This document shows positions 53,596 to 63,448 of a DNA stretch of 64,000 nt, piece by piece. This DNA comes from Pilasporangium apinafurcum (taxonomy: Eukaryota; Oomycota; Peronosporomycetes; Pythiales; Pythiaceae): assembly GCA_001600495.1 (NCBI GenBank), contig BCKE01000021.1:124360-188359 (forward strand), read 5' to 3'. The stretch's first letter is position 1, and each line of letters opens with the position of its first letter. The notes beneath the pieces were generated by a model, which was given only the letters and a program-made list of their open reading frames with translations, was not told where the DNA came from and searched no databases. A program made the translations under genes and the position numbers.

Positions 53596-54979
53596 TCAGG
53601 TCTCTCGATCCCTTAAAGGGGCAAAGCGTCCTTCGATCACGTTAAAATGCCGCCGTAAAATGGGAAGTGCGTCATCCCACTCGTCTTCCTTGATTAGCAT
53701 AAAATCCTAGACCATCCAAACTCACACACGTCAATTCACCTCAAGCCAACAAATCATGATAAATCGCTCACGCATTAACTTCATACCGTTGCGAAGGTGC
53801 TCAGATAAAATACCATCGTCCCAGCGTTCACTAGCACACGCGTCTGCCCCGCAACAATGCCGGTTTCTGCAAAACCCAGTTTCGTATCTCCGATTTGCAC
53901 GACCTTCCACGCATCTGGAGAGACCGTCACACCCAGATCCCCAGCAAGCGTCTGCTCTCGGACTTGGTCAACAAAAGCCTGATCATAAGTAACTATCGAG
54001 ATATCGTTGCCTGTTTCCGAATAACTCAAGAACAATTTGCCATTTGCTTCTTGAGAATCGGTCGATTGGTGGTGATTCTGACCAAATAGCAGCCGAACGA
54101 GCGTGTACATGTGTCGTCGCACACACGACTTGTCAATCTGGATGAGGTAGAGATCGATGTCAGGAACGCTGAGTAGATGCTGGTGGGTAGCTACACCTTC
54201 TTTTTCGTCTTCCCCATCGTTTGCTTCATTATCACCGCCCTTAACCAATTCTGCATTAGCTTCCCTAGGTGCGTGTTCTTTTGCTTCTTGACTTTCTTTA
54301 ATACCAGCCTCGCTATTGGTCTGAAACTCCTCGCCATTCTCCATAGTAACGTAGCAAAACGTTTGCAAACAATACACTGCTCGGTGCAAATCTTCCGTCT
54401 TCACCAACACTATGGAATAAATGCACAATAAGTCAAGAGATTAGTAAGAGAAGTGTATAGCTGACAGTAAAAGGTCAAGACAAGCCCACCATAGTCCGTC
54501 TGATAAGTTGAGATCTGAAATACACTAATATTGTTCTTGGCCAATTGTGTCGTCAATTCCGTCAACACCGTGAGTTGGTTTAGGAAAGCCCCTGTGCCAG
54601 CAGAAGCGACCTGTAGCGCTTTCCACCGTGTCTGCTCATATTCCAGACACTCTTCAGGAAACAATTCCAATAATTTATCTTCAAATGCGATCGAAATTTC
54701 GTGTTGCGTCTCTACATAACTAAGGAACCGCTGTGCGCTTGGATCAAGCAATCCATCCGACTCGGAAGAATAGAATAACAGTTCTAGTAGCGTTGGAATA
54801 AGCATCGATACTGTAGCTGATGAGGATAACGTCGAGGAAGTCGGAGGCGATGTATGCGTGTTGTCGTCATCGTGATGGGTGGTGTTTGTGAGGAATGGAT
54901 TCAGGGTGTGCTTCTTCTCGACGCTCGTGATGACCAGCGATGCATCCATACAAATGAGTTCCACCTGCGCGTCGGTCAT
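53596..54979 (-). CDS. CASTOR-like ACT-domain protein (putative arginine sensor)
   Basis: Exons 54979-54490, 54409-53787 and 53706-53596 join across two 80-base introns (phases 1 and 0), giving 407 residues against 329 for human CASTOR1. Junctions read STYQTDY-VLVKTEDL and STFAT-DFMLIKED, matching human STYQTDFILVREQDL and STFNFDHALVPED. Shared blocks include the LLFYS region, WK.VQIG..LGFAETGIVAG (human GFDECGIVAQ) and paired ACT-domain halves. The human arginine-contact Ser111 and Asp304, and the YQTD motif used for GATOR2 binding, have counterparts here. Human CASTOR1 senses cytosolic arginine and relieves GATOR2 inhibition upstream of TORC1. Whether that circuit exists in this organism is inference. 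An acidic linker of about 50 residues separates the two halves. Confidence 0.75.
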
Positions 54980-55088
54980 TGCTAGGAAGAGATCGATGTG
55001 TGATTACTTGTTGGCTTTTTTTCCTTGTTGCCTCCACTTGAGTAGTCCATGATCGCAGGTCACTGATTATTGGTTGAAAACACGCTTG

Positions 55089-56225
55089 CTAATTAAAATT
55101 TGCTTCCAACCAATGCGTATCGCCAAGGCAAAGTTGAAGAGACTCCAGTTGTCGCAGTGACAGCGGATGGTATAGCGACGAGATCGTATTTTGCATCAGA
55201 TTCAAATTTGCCCTTGCAGATAGCTTTGGTTTTCTCAGCAGCACATGCTCGGTTTTTCGAGTGGACTTGATTGTCTTTGCGTTTATTATCATTGATGCGC
55301 TTAGCGGTGACATGTAGTACGTCAGGTTATCTGCGGTAGTGGTTACTTTGCTGATTCCAACAGGCAGCCCAGACTCACTGCAGAATGTGCGGTCCTGATT
55401 GAACTAAGTCCTAGAATTTGTACAGATCACCGTATTCTCCATGTTTCTTTGATTCACAGTTCTTGCTTCTAAAGTCTCACTTCATCTAGCGCCATTCTGT
55501 TGTGGTAATCACTCGTGCACATTCGTTATTACATATCCCAACTGTCGTCCATAGCTGCTGATTGATAGCTCGAATCTCGCCACTTTCACTACGTGAACAT
55601 GGGGTTACCACTTATCGTTTTAGTATTTTTGCATCGGTCTCGTTCTCAAGCCACGCCAAGGAAGACTTTGAGAACACATATTGGTAAGATAATTGTTTTG
55701 TATACCTGAACCGTTAGCCATTAGCAAAGTAGACGCAAAATATCGTGGCAAGTAGAGAAGAGTGAAAGTGACAGTGTCCAAGAGAATATGATCGCGAATC
55801 GATCGTAACCGAGTGAAATGTAATATCGTCCCGATCAGGCTAAACACTTTGGTTTGATGGAACGATGATAAGCATATATCAATGATCACTACATAGCCCT
55901 TCATGCACTTAGAAATTATGACATTCGTACTTCATACACAGCAAATAACCACAGGAGCCAGTAGACTATATTCAAAATTACTCATATATACGTTGACCTT
56001 GCTGTAATCAATCACGACCAGTGAGGGGAGGAAGAGTGCAGCATTTTCCGCCACACTAGTTAGAGAGTCTGCCTGTGAATAGATCTCGACCAGTCTCGTG
56101 TAGATGTGAGTACACATGACTTCCAATTCGCACATCTCCTTGCATAGACGATGTACTTGCACCAGCATGTATGGAACAGAGAGAAATAATCCAGGGACAA
56201 ACGTTTCATCTAATGCCTGTGGTAG
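55089..56225 (-). pseudogene. Fragments of a TKL-kinase-type N-terminal helical module
   Basis: The clearest piece, 56212 to about 55985, reads ALDETFVPGLFLSVPYMLVQ and then VHRLCKEMCELEVMCTHIYT, followed by RLVEIYSQADSLTSVAENAA. It resembles the Met/Cys-rich helical module seen at 123-694. A second piece near 55620-55850 (VFSLIGTILHFTRLRSIRDH) could be the next helix. A third near 55089-55200 (SSLYHPLSLRQLESLQLCLG) looks vaguely like a kinase helix region. No order of exons gives a continuous kinase domain, and several frames end in stops. It is either a decayed gene or a multi-exon gene I cannot assemble. The first piece is in frame with the upstream ankyrin gene past one TAA. Confidence 0.3.
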
Positions 56226-56249
56226 TGTTGTTAGTTGTGATATTTCTTG

Positions 56250-57386
56250 TTAGCTTGACTTGGCAACATCCAGTGTCGTTTCACCTTCATTGGTACTGGC
56301 ATCGGACGCTATGTCGTGGATTTTAAGATACTCAACCACATCAAGATGACTCTCAATTGCTGCTAGCTGTAATGGCGTTTTGCCATCATCGCTCTTCTCA
56401 TTCACTGTTGCTCCATTATCGATCAAATACTTGACCACGTCTAGATGACCCTCGATTACTGCTTCATGTAATGGAGTATTGCCATTATATCCCTTCTCAT
56501 TCACTTCTGCTCTGTTGTCGATCAGACACTTGATCACATCCAGATGACCCCCAATTGATGCATCATGTAACGGAGTCTCACCATCCATGTTCATCGCATT
56601 CACTGGTGCTCCTTTCTCGATCAAGCACTTGACCACGTCCAGACGACCTCCAATTGCTGCTAGATGTAAGGGTGTTTTGCCATTAAATCTCTTCTCATTC
56701 ATTTCTGCTCCGTTGTCGACCAAACACTTGACCACGTCAAGATGACTCCCAATTGCTGCTTCATGTAATGGAGTATTGCCAAAAATGTTCTTCTCATTTA
56801 TCGCAGCTCCGTTGTCGATCAGATACTTGATCACATCCAGATGACTCCCAATTGCTGCTTCATGTAATGAAGTATTGCTATTATACCCCTTCTCATTCAC
56901 CGCAGCTCCGTTGTCGATCAAATACTTGACCATATCAAGATGACCCCGAGATATTGCTAGATGTAATAGAGTTTTGCCATCTGTATTCTTCTCACTCAGT
57001 GGTGCTCCTTTCTCGATCAAATACTTGACCACATCCAGGCGACCTTGAAATGCTGCTTGATGTAATGAAGTATTGCCATATCTTGTCTTCTCATACACTG
57101 TTGCTCCACTGTTGACCAAATACTTGACCACATCAAAATGACCCCCATATGCCGCTAGATGTAATGGAGTTTCGCCGTTTTTTGTCTTCTTATCCAGTGA
57201 TGCTCCACTGTCGATCAAATATTTGATCACGTCTAGATAACCGAGTCTTGTTGCTACATGTAATGGAGTCTCACCATCCTCGCTCTTTTGATTCACTTCT
57301 GCTCCTTTCTTCTCCACGAGATACCGGATTCCCTCTAGATCTCCGGCTAGAGCAAGCCGATGCAGCGACAAAGCCTGTGCACTCAT
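56250..57386 (-). CDS. Ankyrin-repeat protein
   Basis: This single exon of 378 residues starts at ATG 57386 (MSAQALSLHRLALAGDLEGI). It consists almost entirely of about eleven 33-residue ankyrin repeats with consensus G.TPLH.AA..GHLDVVKYLI..GA.VNEK. The repeats are strikingly alike at DNA level, giving a 99-base tandem repeat across about 56300-57330, a sign of recent repeat expansion. Ankyrin stacks bind protein partners; nothing identifies the partner. Oomycete kinases often carry ankyrins, and downstream the same frame resumes after one TAA into a kinase-type helical module, so this may be the front part of a broken longer gene. As written it is an intact stand-alone frame. Confidence 0.75.
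   Translation of the reverse strand: MSAQALSLHRLALAGDLEGIRYLVEKKGAEVNQKSEDGETPLHVATRLGYLDVIKYLIDSGASLDKKTKNGETPLHLAAYGGHFDVVKYLVNSGATVYEKTRYGNTSLHQAAFQGRLDVVKYLIEKGAPLSEKNTDGKTLLHLAISRGHLDMVKYLIDNGAAVNEKGYNSNTSLHEAAIGSHLDVIKYLIDNGAAINEKNIFGNTPLHEAAIGSHLDVVKCLVDNGAEMNEKRFNGKTPLHLAAIGGRLDVVKCLIEKGAPVNAMNMDGETPLHDASIGGHLDVIKCLIDNRAEVNEKGYNGNTPLHEAVIEGHLDVVKYLIDNGATVNEKSDDGKTPLQLAAIESHLDVVEYLKIHDIASDASTNEGETTLDVAKSS
56300..57330 (-). repeat. 99-base tandem repeat array encoding ankyrin units
   Basis: Within the ankyrin gene the sequence repeats every 99 bases with high identity, for example the block encoding DNGAxxNEKxxxGNTxLHEA recurring in neighbouring units. About ten units are visible. Such arrays change copy number easily. 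Confidence 0.7.
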
Positions 57387-57569
57387 GACATTCCATACAC
57401 ACTGAATGATCTGATTTTTCGCATGACCATATCATACCATCATTCCGAAAACTCACCGTAATATAATCGCCACTGTTCAAAGCTCACCATTATTTGCTTA
57501 TCTATATAAAATAGTTCAACCTGCTTAAAATACTGCATAATCGCTTGTCACCATCATCGTCATCAGCTA

Positions 57570-57742
57570 TAGTAGATTTTGAAAACCCCACCATCCTCAA
57601 TTCCGTATGGGTCATCTACCTCTTCTGTCAAGTTGTGTCGCTGTTCTTAGTATATTACATTAAACAGAAAATTGTTGTCAAGAATGACACGCGCAAGATC
57701 TACGTGTCTGATGTGAAATTATCCTTTGATCAGCCGCTGTAG
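57570..57742 (+). pseudogene. Orphan PHO88/SND3 exon
   Basis: After an acceptor-like AGCTATAG the frame reads DFENPTILNSVWVIYLFCQV, then LFLVYYIKQKIVVKNDTRKI and YVSD, ending at a stop in 57740-57742. This matches the central part of PHO88/SND3 family proteins (DFEDPT.LN.VR.IYL...L...YIK..I..KNDT..IYV). SND3 helps SRP-independent targeting of membrane proteins to the ER. The expected first exon with the N-terminal helix is not seen upstream, and the C-terminal YDL...MG region is not seen in the next kilobase. I therefore read it as a truncated gene copy, although distant exons cannot be excluded. Confidence 0.45.
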
Positions 57743-58367
57743 ATGTCAATGGATGGAAGTTGAGGGATGTTGACATTCAAACATTCGTGTCGATATGGAT
57801 TTGGAGCATGGGTATTTGTTACCGTGTATATACCAAACATGATACGATCTCACAAAAATGTTAATATCGTCGATCGCTATTCTGTACATGAGCTGTATAG
57901 TACTGATGTCGAACATAGCTGCTCCCATTTGGTACTCTTTCCTCGACTGTACATGTGCGTGTTCCGATCCTTGGCTGACCAAATTATCGACCACAATCTT
58001 AACAGAACGAACAATCCGCGATGGTGGCGTCACCGGAAGTCATGGTCGTCTATTAGGCTACAATAAATGCTGTCAATTTGGATTCGTCGAGCTCGCTTTT
58101 TGGTTGCAAGCCCATATGAATGTGCATCATAAAGAACTGTCAACATGAATACATGTACAACTTGCTTCCCAGAAATGTGATGCATAGTTAAGTACGAGTG
58201 AAATCCCTTCAGTTCTCTCTTCTTGTTCCGCTGCTGCTCGATGATATGCATTATTCTTAAAGTTTTCTTTGAAGCGCTTTCTCTTGCGGATCACCTGTCT
58301 ATCACTTGACTATCCATTCAAAACATTATCGTTGAACTCGACTGATTATAAGAAAGTTCGCGTTTGG

Positions 58368-59790
58368 TTAAGCGGCAACTTCGGCGAATTTTCTAAGCTC
58401 CTGGACCACTTTATTGATCTGTAGTCGCTTGCTGGGATCAAAGTCGCATATCCGCGTCACCAACTGCCACTGGTCGTCTTTAAAACCTACAGGCTGCTTA
58501 GGTAGCTTCCCTTTCTTGACCTGAAACTTCACACCAGCATCAGTGGTGTTTCTCCACGGAAACTCATCACTCACAGCTTTCACGATACACATCCCGAACG
58601 AATAAACATTCGAAGCGAACAATGGGGGGTTTACCTTCGAAGCATTCGGGAGCTCTCCATCTCAGTCCACTAAATACATGCATGTCGCGTGAAGTATCAA
58701 TTTGCTTGCTATCAAAACTGAAATCAAAATCCGTGAGTTTTGCAGCTCCATCTCCTCCGATCAGGACGTTGGCACATCTGAGATCACTGTGAACAATGTT
58801 ACGCTCGTGCAAATACTGTAAACTCAACGCTACTTCACGCAGCTTCGTCCATGCAACACGACGGTGGTCATGTTGTTTCAAGTATGAGTCAAGTGTCCTG
58901 TTACTTGGGTGTTCACACACAAACGATGGTGTACCATCATCCCAGGCGCCGTATAATCTCACCGCATGTGGATGGTTGAGATGGAACAGCGAGCTGGGAT
59001 TGCTTGAAGCCATTTTCTTCACTGCTACAGGTGCACCCATCCATTTACCAAAATGGATGGGTGTGAACATACCGCCTTCTAGAGCATCTGTATCTGCATC
59101 AAACTCAACGTCGCTTTGGTTAATAGACCACTCAATAGAAGACTTTTTCTTTAATATTGGAACAGGAACAGCCTCAGCACTTTGATCGTCAGATGATTTG
59201 CGTTTGAGATTTCGTCCGTCGTCATAATTTAGATCTGTGCCCATATGTGTGTCAAGCTTCACCAAACACTTCTGTGTCTCAGTCATCTCTTCGTCGGAAA
59301 CATGTCATAGCGCGTTCTGATCTATATTGTCGTGATCACTGACTTTGACACCGTTCTCCACCAAGTATTGCACCATCTCAATGTTCCCAGACTTGGTGGC
59401 TTCATGTAGAACTGTCCAACCGAAATTGTCGCGATCGTTCAGTGCGGTACCTTTTTGCAACAAGTACTGCACCGTTTCAATATTTCCAGATCCGGCCGCA
59501 TGATGTAGTGCTGTTCGTCCTTCATCATCATCATGATTGACTGTGGCACCGTTCTGTACTAAGTATTGTACCGTCTCAATGTTTCCAGACACAGCAACAT
59601 AATGTAGTGCTGTCCATCCTCTATTATTCCGGCGATTGATTGCAGCGCCATTCTGTATCAAGAACTGCGCAATTTCAACATCTCCAGATTTGGCAGCATG
59701 ATGTAGTGATCGTGGATTTTTATTTTCTTCATGCTGAGTATCCGTCGGTTGGTTGTCTATAGAAGTAGAGGATGCTTGTACCATATCCAT
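58368..59790 (-). pseudogene. Ankyrin-TKL kinase gene broken by a stop codon and a frameshift
   Basis: Four to five ankyrin repeats (59700-59305, e.g. GWTALHYVAVSGNIETVQYL) end in a TGA at 59305-59307. The same frame resumes at once (HVSDEEMTETQKCL...) and leads into a protein kinase domain: VAVKKM, HPHAVRLYGAW, HSDLRCANVLIGG, AKLTDFDFSF, RWRAPECFEGKP. At a run of six C (plus 58624-58629) the frame breaks. Removing one base restores EGKPPLFASNVYSFGMCI and the C-lobe down to 58368. Kinase motifs are also altered: HRD is HSD, DFG is DFD, and the Gly-rich loop is degenerate. It could be a decayed kinase gene, a pseudokinase with assembly errors, or a gene split in two. ATGs at 59790 and 59784 are possible starts. 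Confidence 0.6.
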
Positions 59791-59984
59791 CCACAGCGAT
59801 ACAAGAACGGTGGTGGTGCTTGGTTGGTGATTGATTAAGCGCCTTCTCTTCTGAGGACTCAAATCGTGGACACACAGCGCATCTCTGATGATGACTGATG
59901 CTTTTGAGAATGTTCTTTGGGTTCCACGAATCAGAATTGGTAAGAGGAATGAACCCATTGGACCCATGCATTCCATAAAGTATT

Positions 59985-61375
59985 AGCATTTCTATCTCAT
60001 AAGCCATACAAATGGAATTTCGTTTTGCCCATGAGAATTGACTGCGAGTTGAGTAGATAAAGTCTAGGCGACAGCGCAACTTCCATGTTCAGTTGGGAGA
60101 TTTAGCAGGTGAAAGGAAAAGGATACCAAAATGGGAGAGGTTTATTAAAAAAGAGACCAAGAATCAATTGATATCATCCGTGTCAGTGAATAAAGAAACT
60201 AATTAACGAATGGGCTGCTCTTCCATGACAGGCGAAAAACAGATTGCAATGCGCTTTTCATGAACGTAGTGACTGGAGAGTAGGACGCCTTTGCATCATA
60301 TGTATACTGCACACGCTTGCATATGCTAAGTATGTGTGCACAAGAAATTTTTTTGGGTGCGGAAGGTTGAGATCTGCATCTCACCATCTATAGATGGATA
60401 GCACATATCAGTATAACTTTCTCAGCGACAGCAGCAGGGAATGAACTGAAGCGCCATGGAATTGATAAGATATTATCTGCAATTAGTTAAATTTGAATAG
60501 ATTTATTGCAAAACACGGGGTAAGCGAATAGCAGCATGGTGCCGAGATTCAGCAAAGAGCGTTACTTGATGTTACATGCAGTTTTTCCTGTACTAAGTGC
60601 TGACTTCCCAGTCAGTTTAGATCGTTTTTCGGCGAGCCATTCTGCGCATGTTCACACATAATCATTGCCTCTGGATCCAGTCACTTGAATCTAAAACTTA
60701 GCTATGTGAGGACACCTGAACGTTTTCCTGCACATCGAGCTAAGTACTTATCAGTACGCGTTTTCGTCGGTTTTATAATGATGTGAACCATTCTTCATTA
60801 CGCTTACAGTATGGTTCGCCGGAATTCACAGCATTTATCCTACCCTTTGACCTTATTCATGCTGAGGTACGATTCGACCACATGAATGCCTCTGATCACG
60901 TGGTCACATCGAGATAAATGGATTCTCTTGTAGTACCGGAAAGAGTTGCTGAATCCGTCTCATAAAGCAGCAAACCAGACGCACAATCGTTACTGGCGAC
61001 GTCAGGAGTGAACCTATCGCAACAAGCACAACAGAACATGAAATACCATTACAATGTTAGCGATAGATAGCTCAAGCATAAAGACGCTGAGTATCCTGCC
61101 GATACCTTCCTTCGCCACCAAGTAAACAATAGACGTAAAGAGTGATCCTTCTCTTTGTGTTAGCAACAGCATTGACTGCCTTGAAGCACAACCTTGATTC
61201 ATTTTACCACAATGAACTGAGTAAACTCTCAAATAGAATGAATAAAGATCATGGTCAATGGAAAATTGTCCTTCTTATTTATGATCAAACTACTGTAAAG
61301 GTCACTGTGTCTCCACACTTCTGTTCCTATCCACTACGCATAATATCTACACGGAGTGACGGCAGCCACCAGGTT
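59985..61375. other. 1.4-kb stretch without a recognised gene
   Basis: Several short frames occur, including one of 72 codons on the minus strand at 61014-61232 that is hydrophobic at its C-terminal end (LSIANIVMVFHVLLC) but has no family match. An unseen upstream exon of the ankyrin-kinase locus may lie at the left edge. Nothing else is supported. Confidence 0.4.
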
Positions 61376-63448
61376 CTAGGATGAACACGACGCCAACATC
61401 AATCCCAAACGATGATCGCTCAGCATCGTTTCCATCAGCAGCTTGAGTGCTCGATTCGGATACAACTGAGCCTTGGTGACTGGCGCACGTGTCAACGGAT
61501 CAAAGTTTCCGTTCACTTCAAGATGTTTTTCAATCATTTCGCGCTCATAGGTGTTCCCACTTGGAGTCATCACAGGATCATCCATTAACTCCAAACTCAG
61601 CGGGCAATGGAATAGGTCCATCATTTGCTGCAGCGACTTCTCGGCTGTAGTTACTGTTCCACGTTCGCTATCGACTGCAGTCTCCTGGTCTTCACTGCTT
61701 ATTCTAATAGGGCCGTCACAGTTTGAGAACAAAGCACCATACAGATTCTGCTTCAAAATATTTGTAATTCGCATTTCAAGCACGATCGATAACTTTAGTG
61801 ATGCATACATGGACGATGACGACATGGACGCAACAACAGCCGAAGTACGATCAAACGCTTTCTCTAAGATCGGAAGCGCCTCGTCGTACAGTTTCTGCTT
61901 CCGTTTGCACTTGCCCATCCACAACAGGACGGATGCTTCTATGTCTAAAGGAAGATTCTCAATCGCTTGTGCGATAGATAAATATTGCCACGCGATCTCT
62001 AGCTCTTCCAACGCAAAATAGCATTTTCCACACGAAATATACGCAATAGCACGCTTCCTTCTTGTTTCTGGGTCATCTTCTTCGGTTTCTGAGGTTGCTG
62101 TAGACAATGATGAACACCCTTTTGCAGTTGCAGCTTCCTGGTAAAACAGAATCGCCGACTGGTAGTCTTTCCTTACGAAGAAATGGTCGCCGCGTGCCAA
62201 TTGGTGCTGCATGAAAAAAGGATTTTGATCAGATATAGATTGATCTTGTGCCTTGGTGGCCAAAAATGCCGCATTTTCTTCCCAAAGATGGGCCAAGCCA
62301 TGGAAAATTGCAGCTTTATCACCACCAAGTTCTTGAATGGCATGGAAATCCTCTTCAATTCGTTCATAATGCCGCATACGGAGGTTTGCTGTCATACGAT
62401 ACGCAAAGCATTTCACATGTTCAGTGTTATCAGGAAGCTCATTCAGCGCCTGCGTCAATTTCTCGACCGCTTCGGGGTAATTAGCGCAGAAAAATGCTTC
62501 AATACCCTGCTCCATGACTGAAAATGTAGCTGGGGCGAGTCGCCATTGTCGCTCTTCCTGCCATTGTGGATCCTGTGGACGAGCTTTTGTGGTGAGTACA
62601 TGGCGGCGTTGGTGATCGTACACATCCTTCGGAGCATACAGATACTCCTTCTGATAGGGATTATACAGGGCAAACATATCTCTCTTGTGGCGATCAAGTG
62701 CCACTAACTGCCAGTGGCCGGATTCTCCAGGAGCTTCATTCGCCTTTCGCCAGAGAAACACACGGCTGCGAGCATGGCCATGATCATCACGTCGAAATTT
62801 CGCGTAATCTGCAGCATACAAATACTCCTGGTACTGAACATTCTGAATGTAAAATCGATCTTTTTGTGCATTCGCAGGGATCAGTCGCCACTTCTCCTTA
62901 CTACCATCTGGGGTCCAGGCCGGTTGCCAGCAAAATACATTCCGTCGGTCGCCATCATAAGCGAAATCATTGATAGGTGCATACATCATTTCCTTACGCA
63001 CAAGAGATTCCATCACCAATTCTTCACCCATGACGATTGCTCGGATGGTCGGACTCACCCATTCGTACCAATAACTTTCCGCACGCACGCGTACAGGTCC
63101 TTCAAGATGGCTCATGAGTTTGTGGAGAAAAAACGCCAGCGGCAGCATTGGGTGCTGTCCCGCCTCGCCAGATGCTTGCGAACGCAAGACCTCATCCACA
63201 CGGTGAAGTACCACACATCCATCCAACGTCCACTGCCAGTTTGGCAAACTCTCAAGAAAACTGAGCAACACCTGAATGTCGTATAACCCCGCTGTATAGA
63301 AATCGCGCAAGACGTCCTCCAAATGCGCGCCACACGTGTGTTCCAGGTCTGGAAGCTGCAGGAAACGCTGTCGCGCTTGGTCGATCCGTTTTTCCTGCAG
63401 AAAACGCCGCGTGCTCTCCAGCAACACCAACGCCTCGACTGTAGTCAT
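61376..63448 (-). CDS. Beta-trefoil, TPR and U-box protein, putative E3 ubiquitin ligase
   Basis: I start this 690-residue single-exon protein at ATG 63448 (MTTVEALVLLESTRRFL); the frame continues 31 codons further only to a TTG. Residues about 1-160 are helical. Three related units near 168-306 (RNVFCWQPAW..KEKWRLIP, QYQEYLYAADY..SRVFLWR, YQKEYLYAPKD..RHVLT) look like a beta-trefoil with a Q/W-type repeat. TPR-like helices fill about 316-535, including FCANYPEAVEKLTQAL and YISCGKCYFALEELEIAW. A C-terminal U-box near 615-685 (FHCPLSLELMDDPVMTPSGN, YEREMIEKHL) carries the conserved DPV and TYER elements. TPR plus U-box recalls the chaperone-linked ligase CHIP (STUB1), so chaperone-coupled ubiquitination is possible; the trefoil would add a different binding surface. 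Confidence 0.75.
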   Translation of the reverse strand: MTTVEALVLLESTRRFLQEKRIDQARQRFLQLPDLEHTCGAHLEDVLRDFYTAGLYDIQVLLSFLESLPNWQWTLDGCVVLHRVDEVLRSQASGEAGQHPMLPLAFFLHKLMSHLEGPVRVRAESYWYEWVSPTIRAIVMGEELVMESLVRKEMMYAPINDFAYDGDRRNVFCWQPAWTPDGSKEKWRLIPANAQKDRFYIQNVQYQEYLYAADYAKFRRDDHGHARSRVFLWRKANEAPGESGHWQLVALDRHKRDMFALYNPYQKEYLYAPKDVYDHQRRHVLTTKARPQDPQWQEERQWRLAPATFSVMEQGIEAFFCANYPEAVEKLTQALNELPDNTEHVKCFAYRMTANLRMRHYERIEEDFHAIQELGGDKAAIFHGLAHLWEENAAFLATKAQDQSISDQNPFFMQHQLARGDHFFVRKDYQSAILFYQEAATAKGCSSLSTATSETEEDDPETRRKRAIAYISCGKCYFALEELEIAWQYLSIAQAIENLPLDIEASVLLWMGKCKRKQKLYDEALPILEKAFDRTSAVVASMSSSSMYASLKLSIVLEMRITNILKQNLYGALFSNCDGPIRISSEDQETAVDSERGTVTTAEKSLQQMMDLFHCPLSLELMDDPVMTPSGNTYEREMIEKHLEVNGNFDPLTRAPVTKAQLYPNRALKLLMETMLSDHRLGLMLASCSS

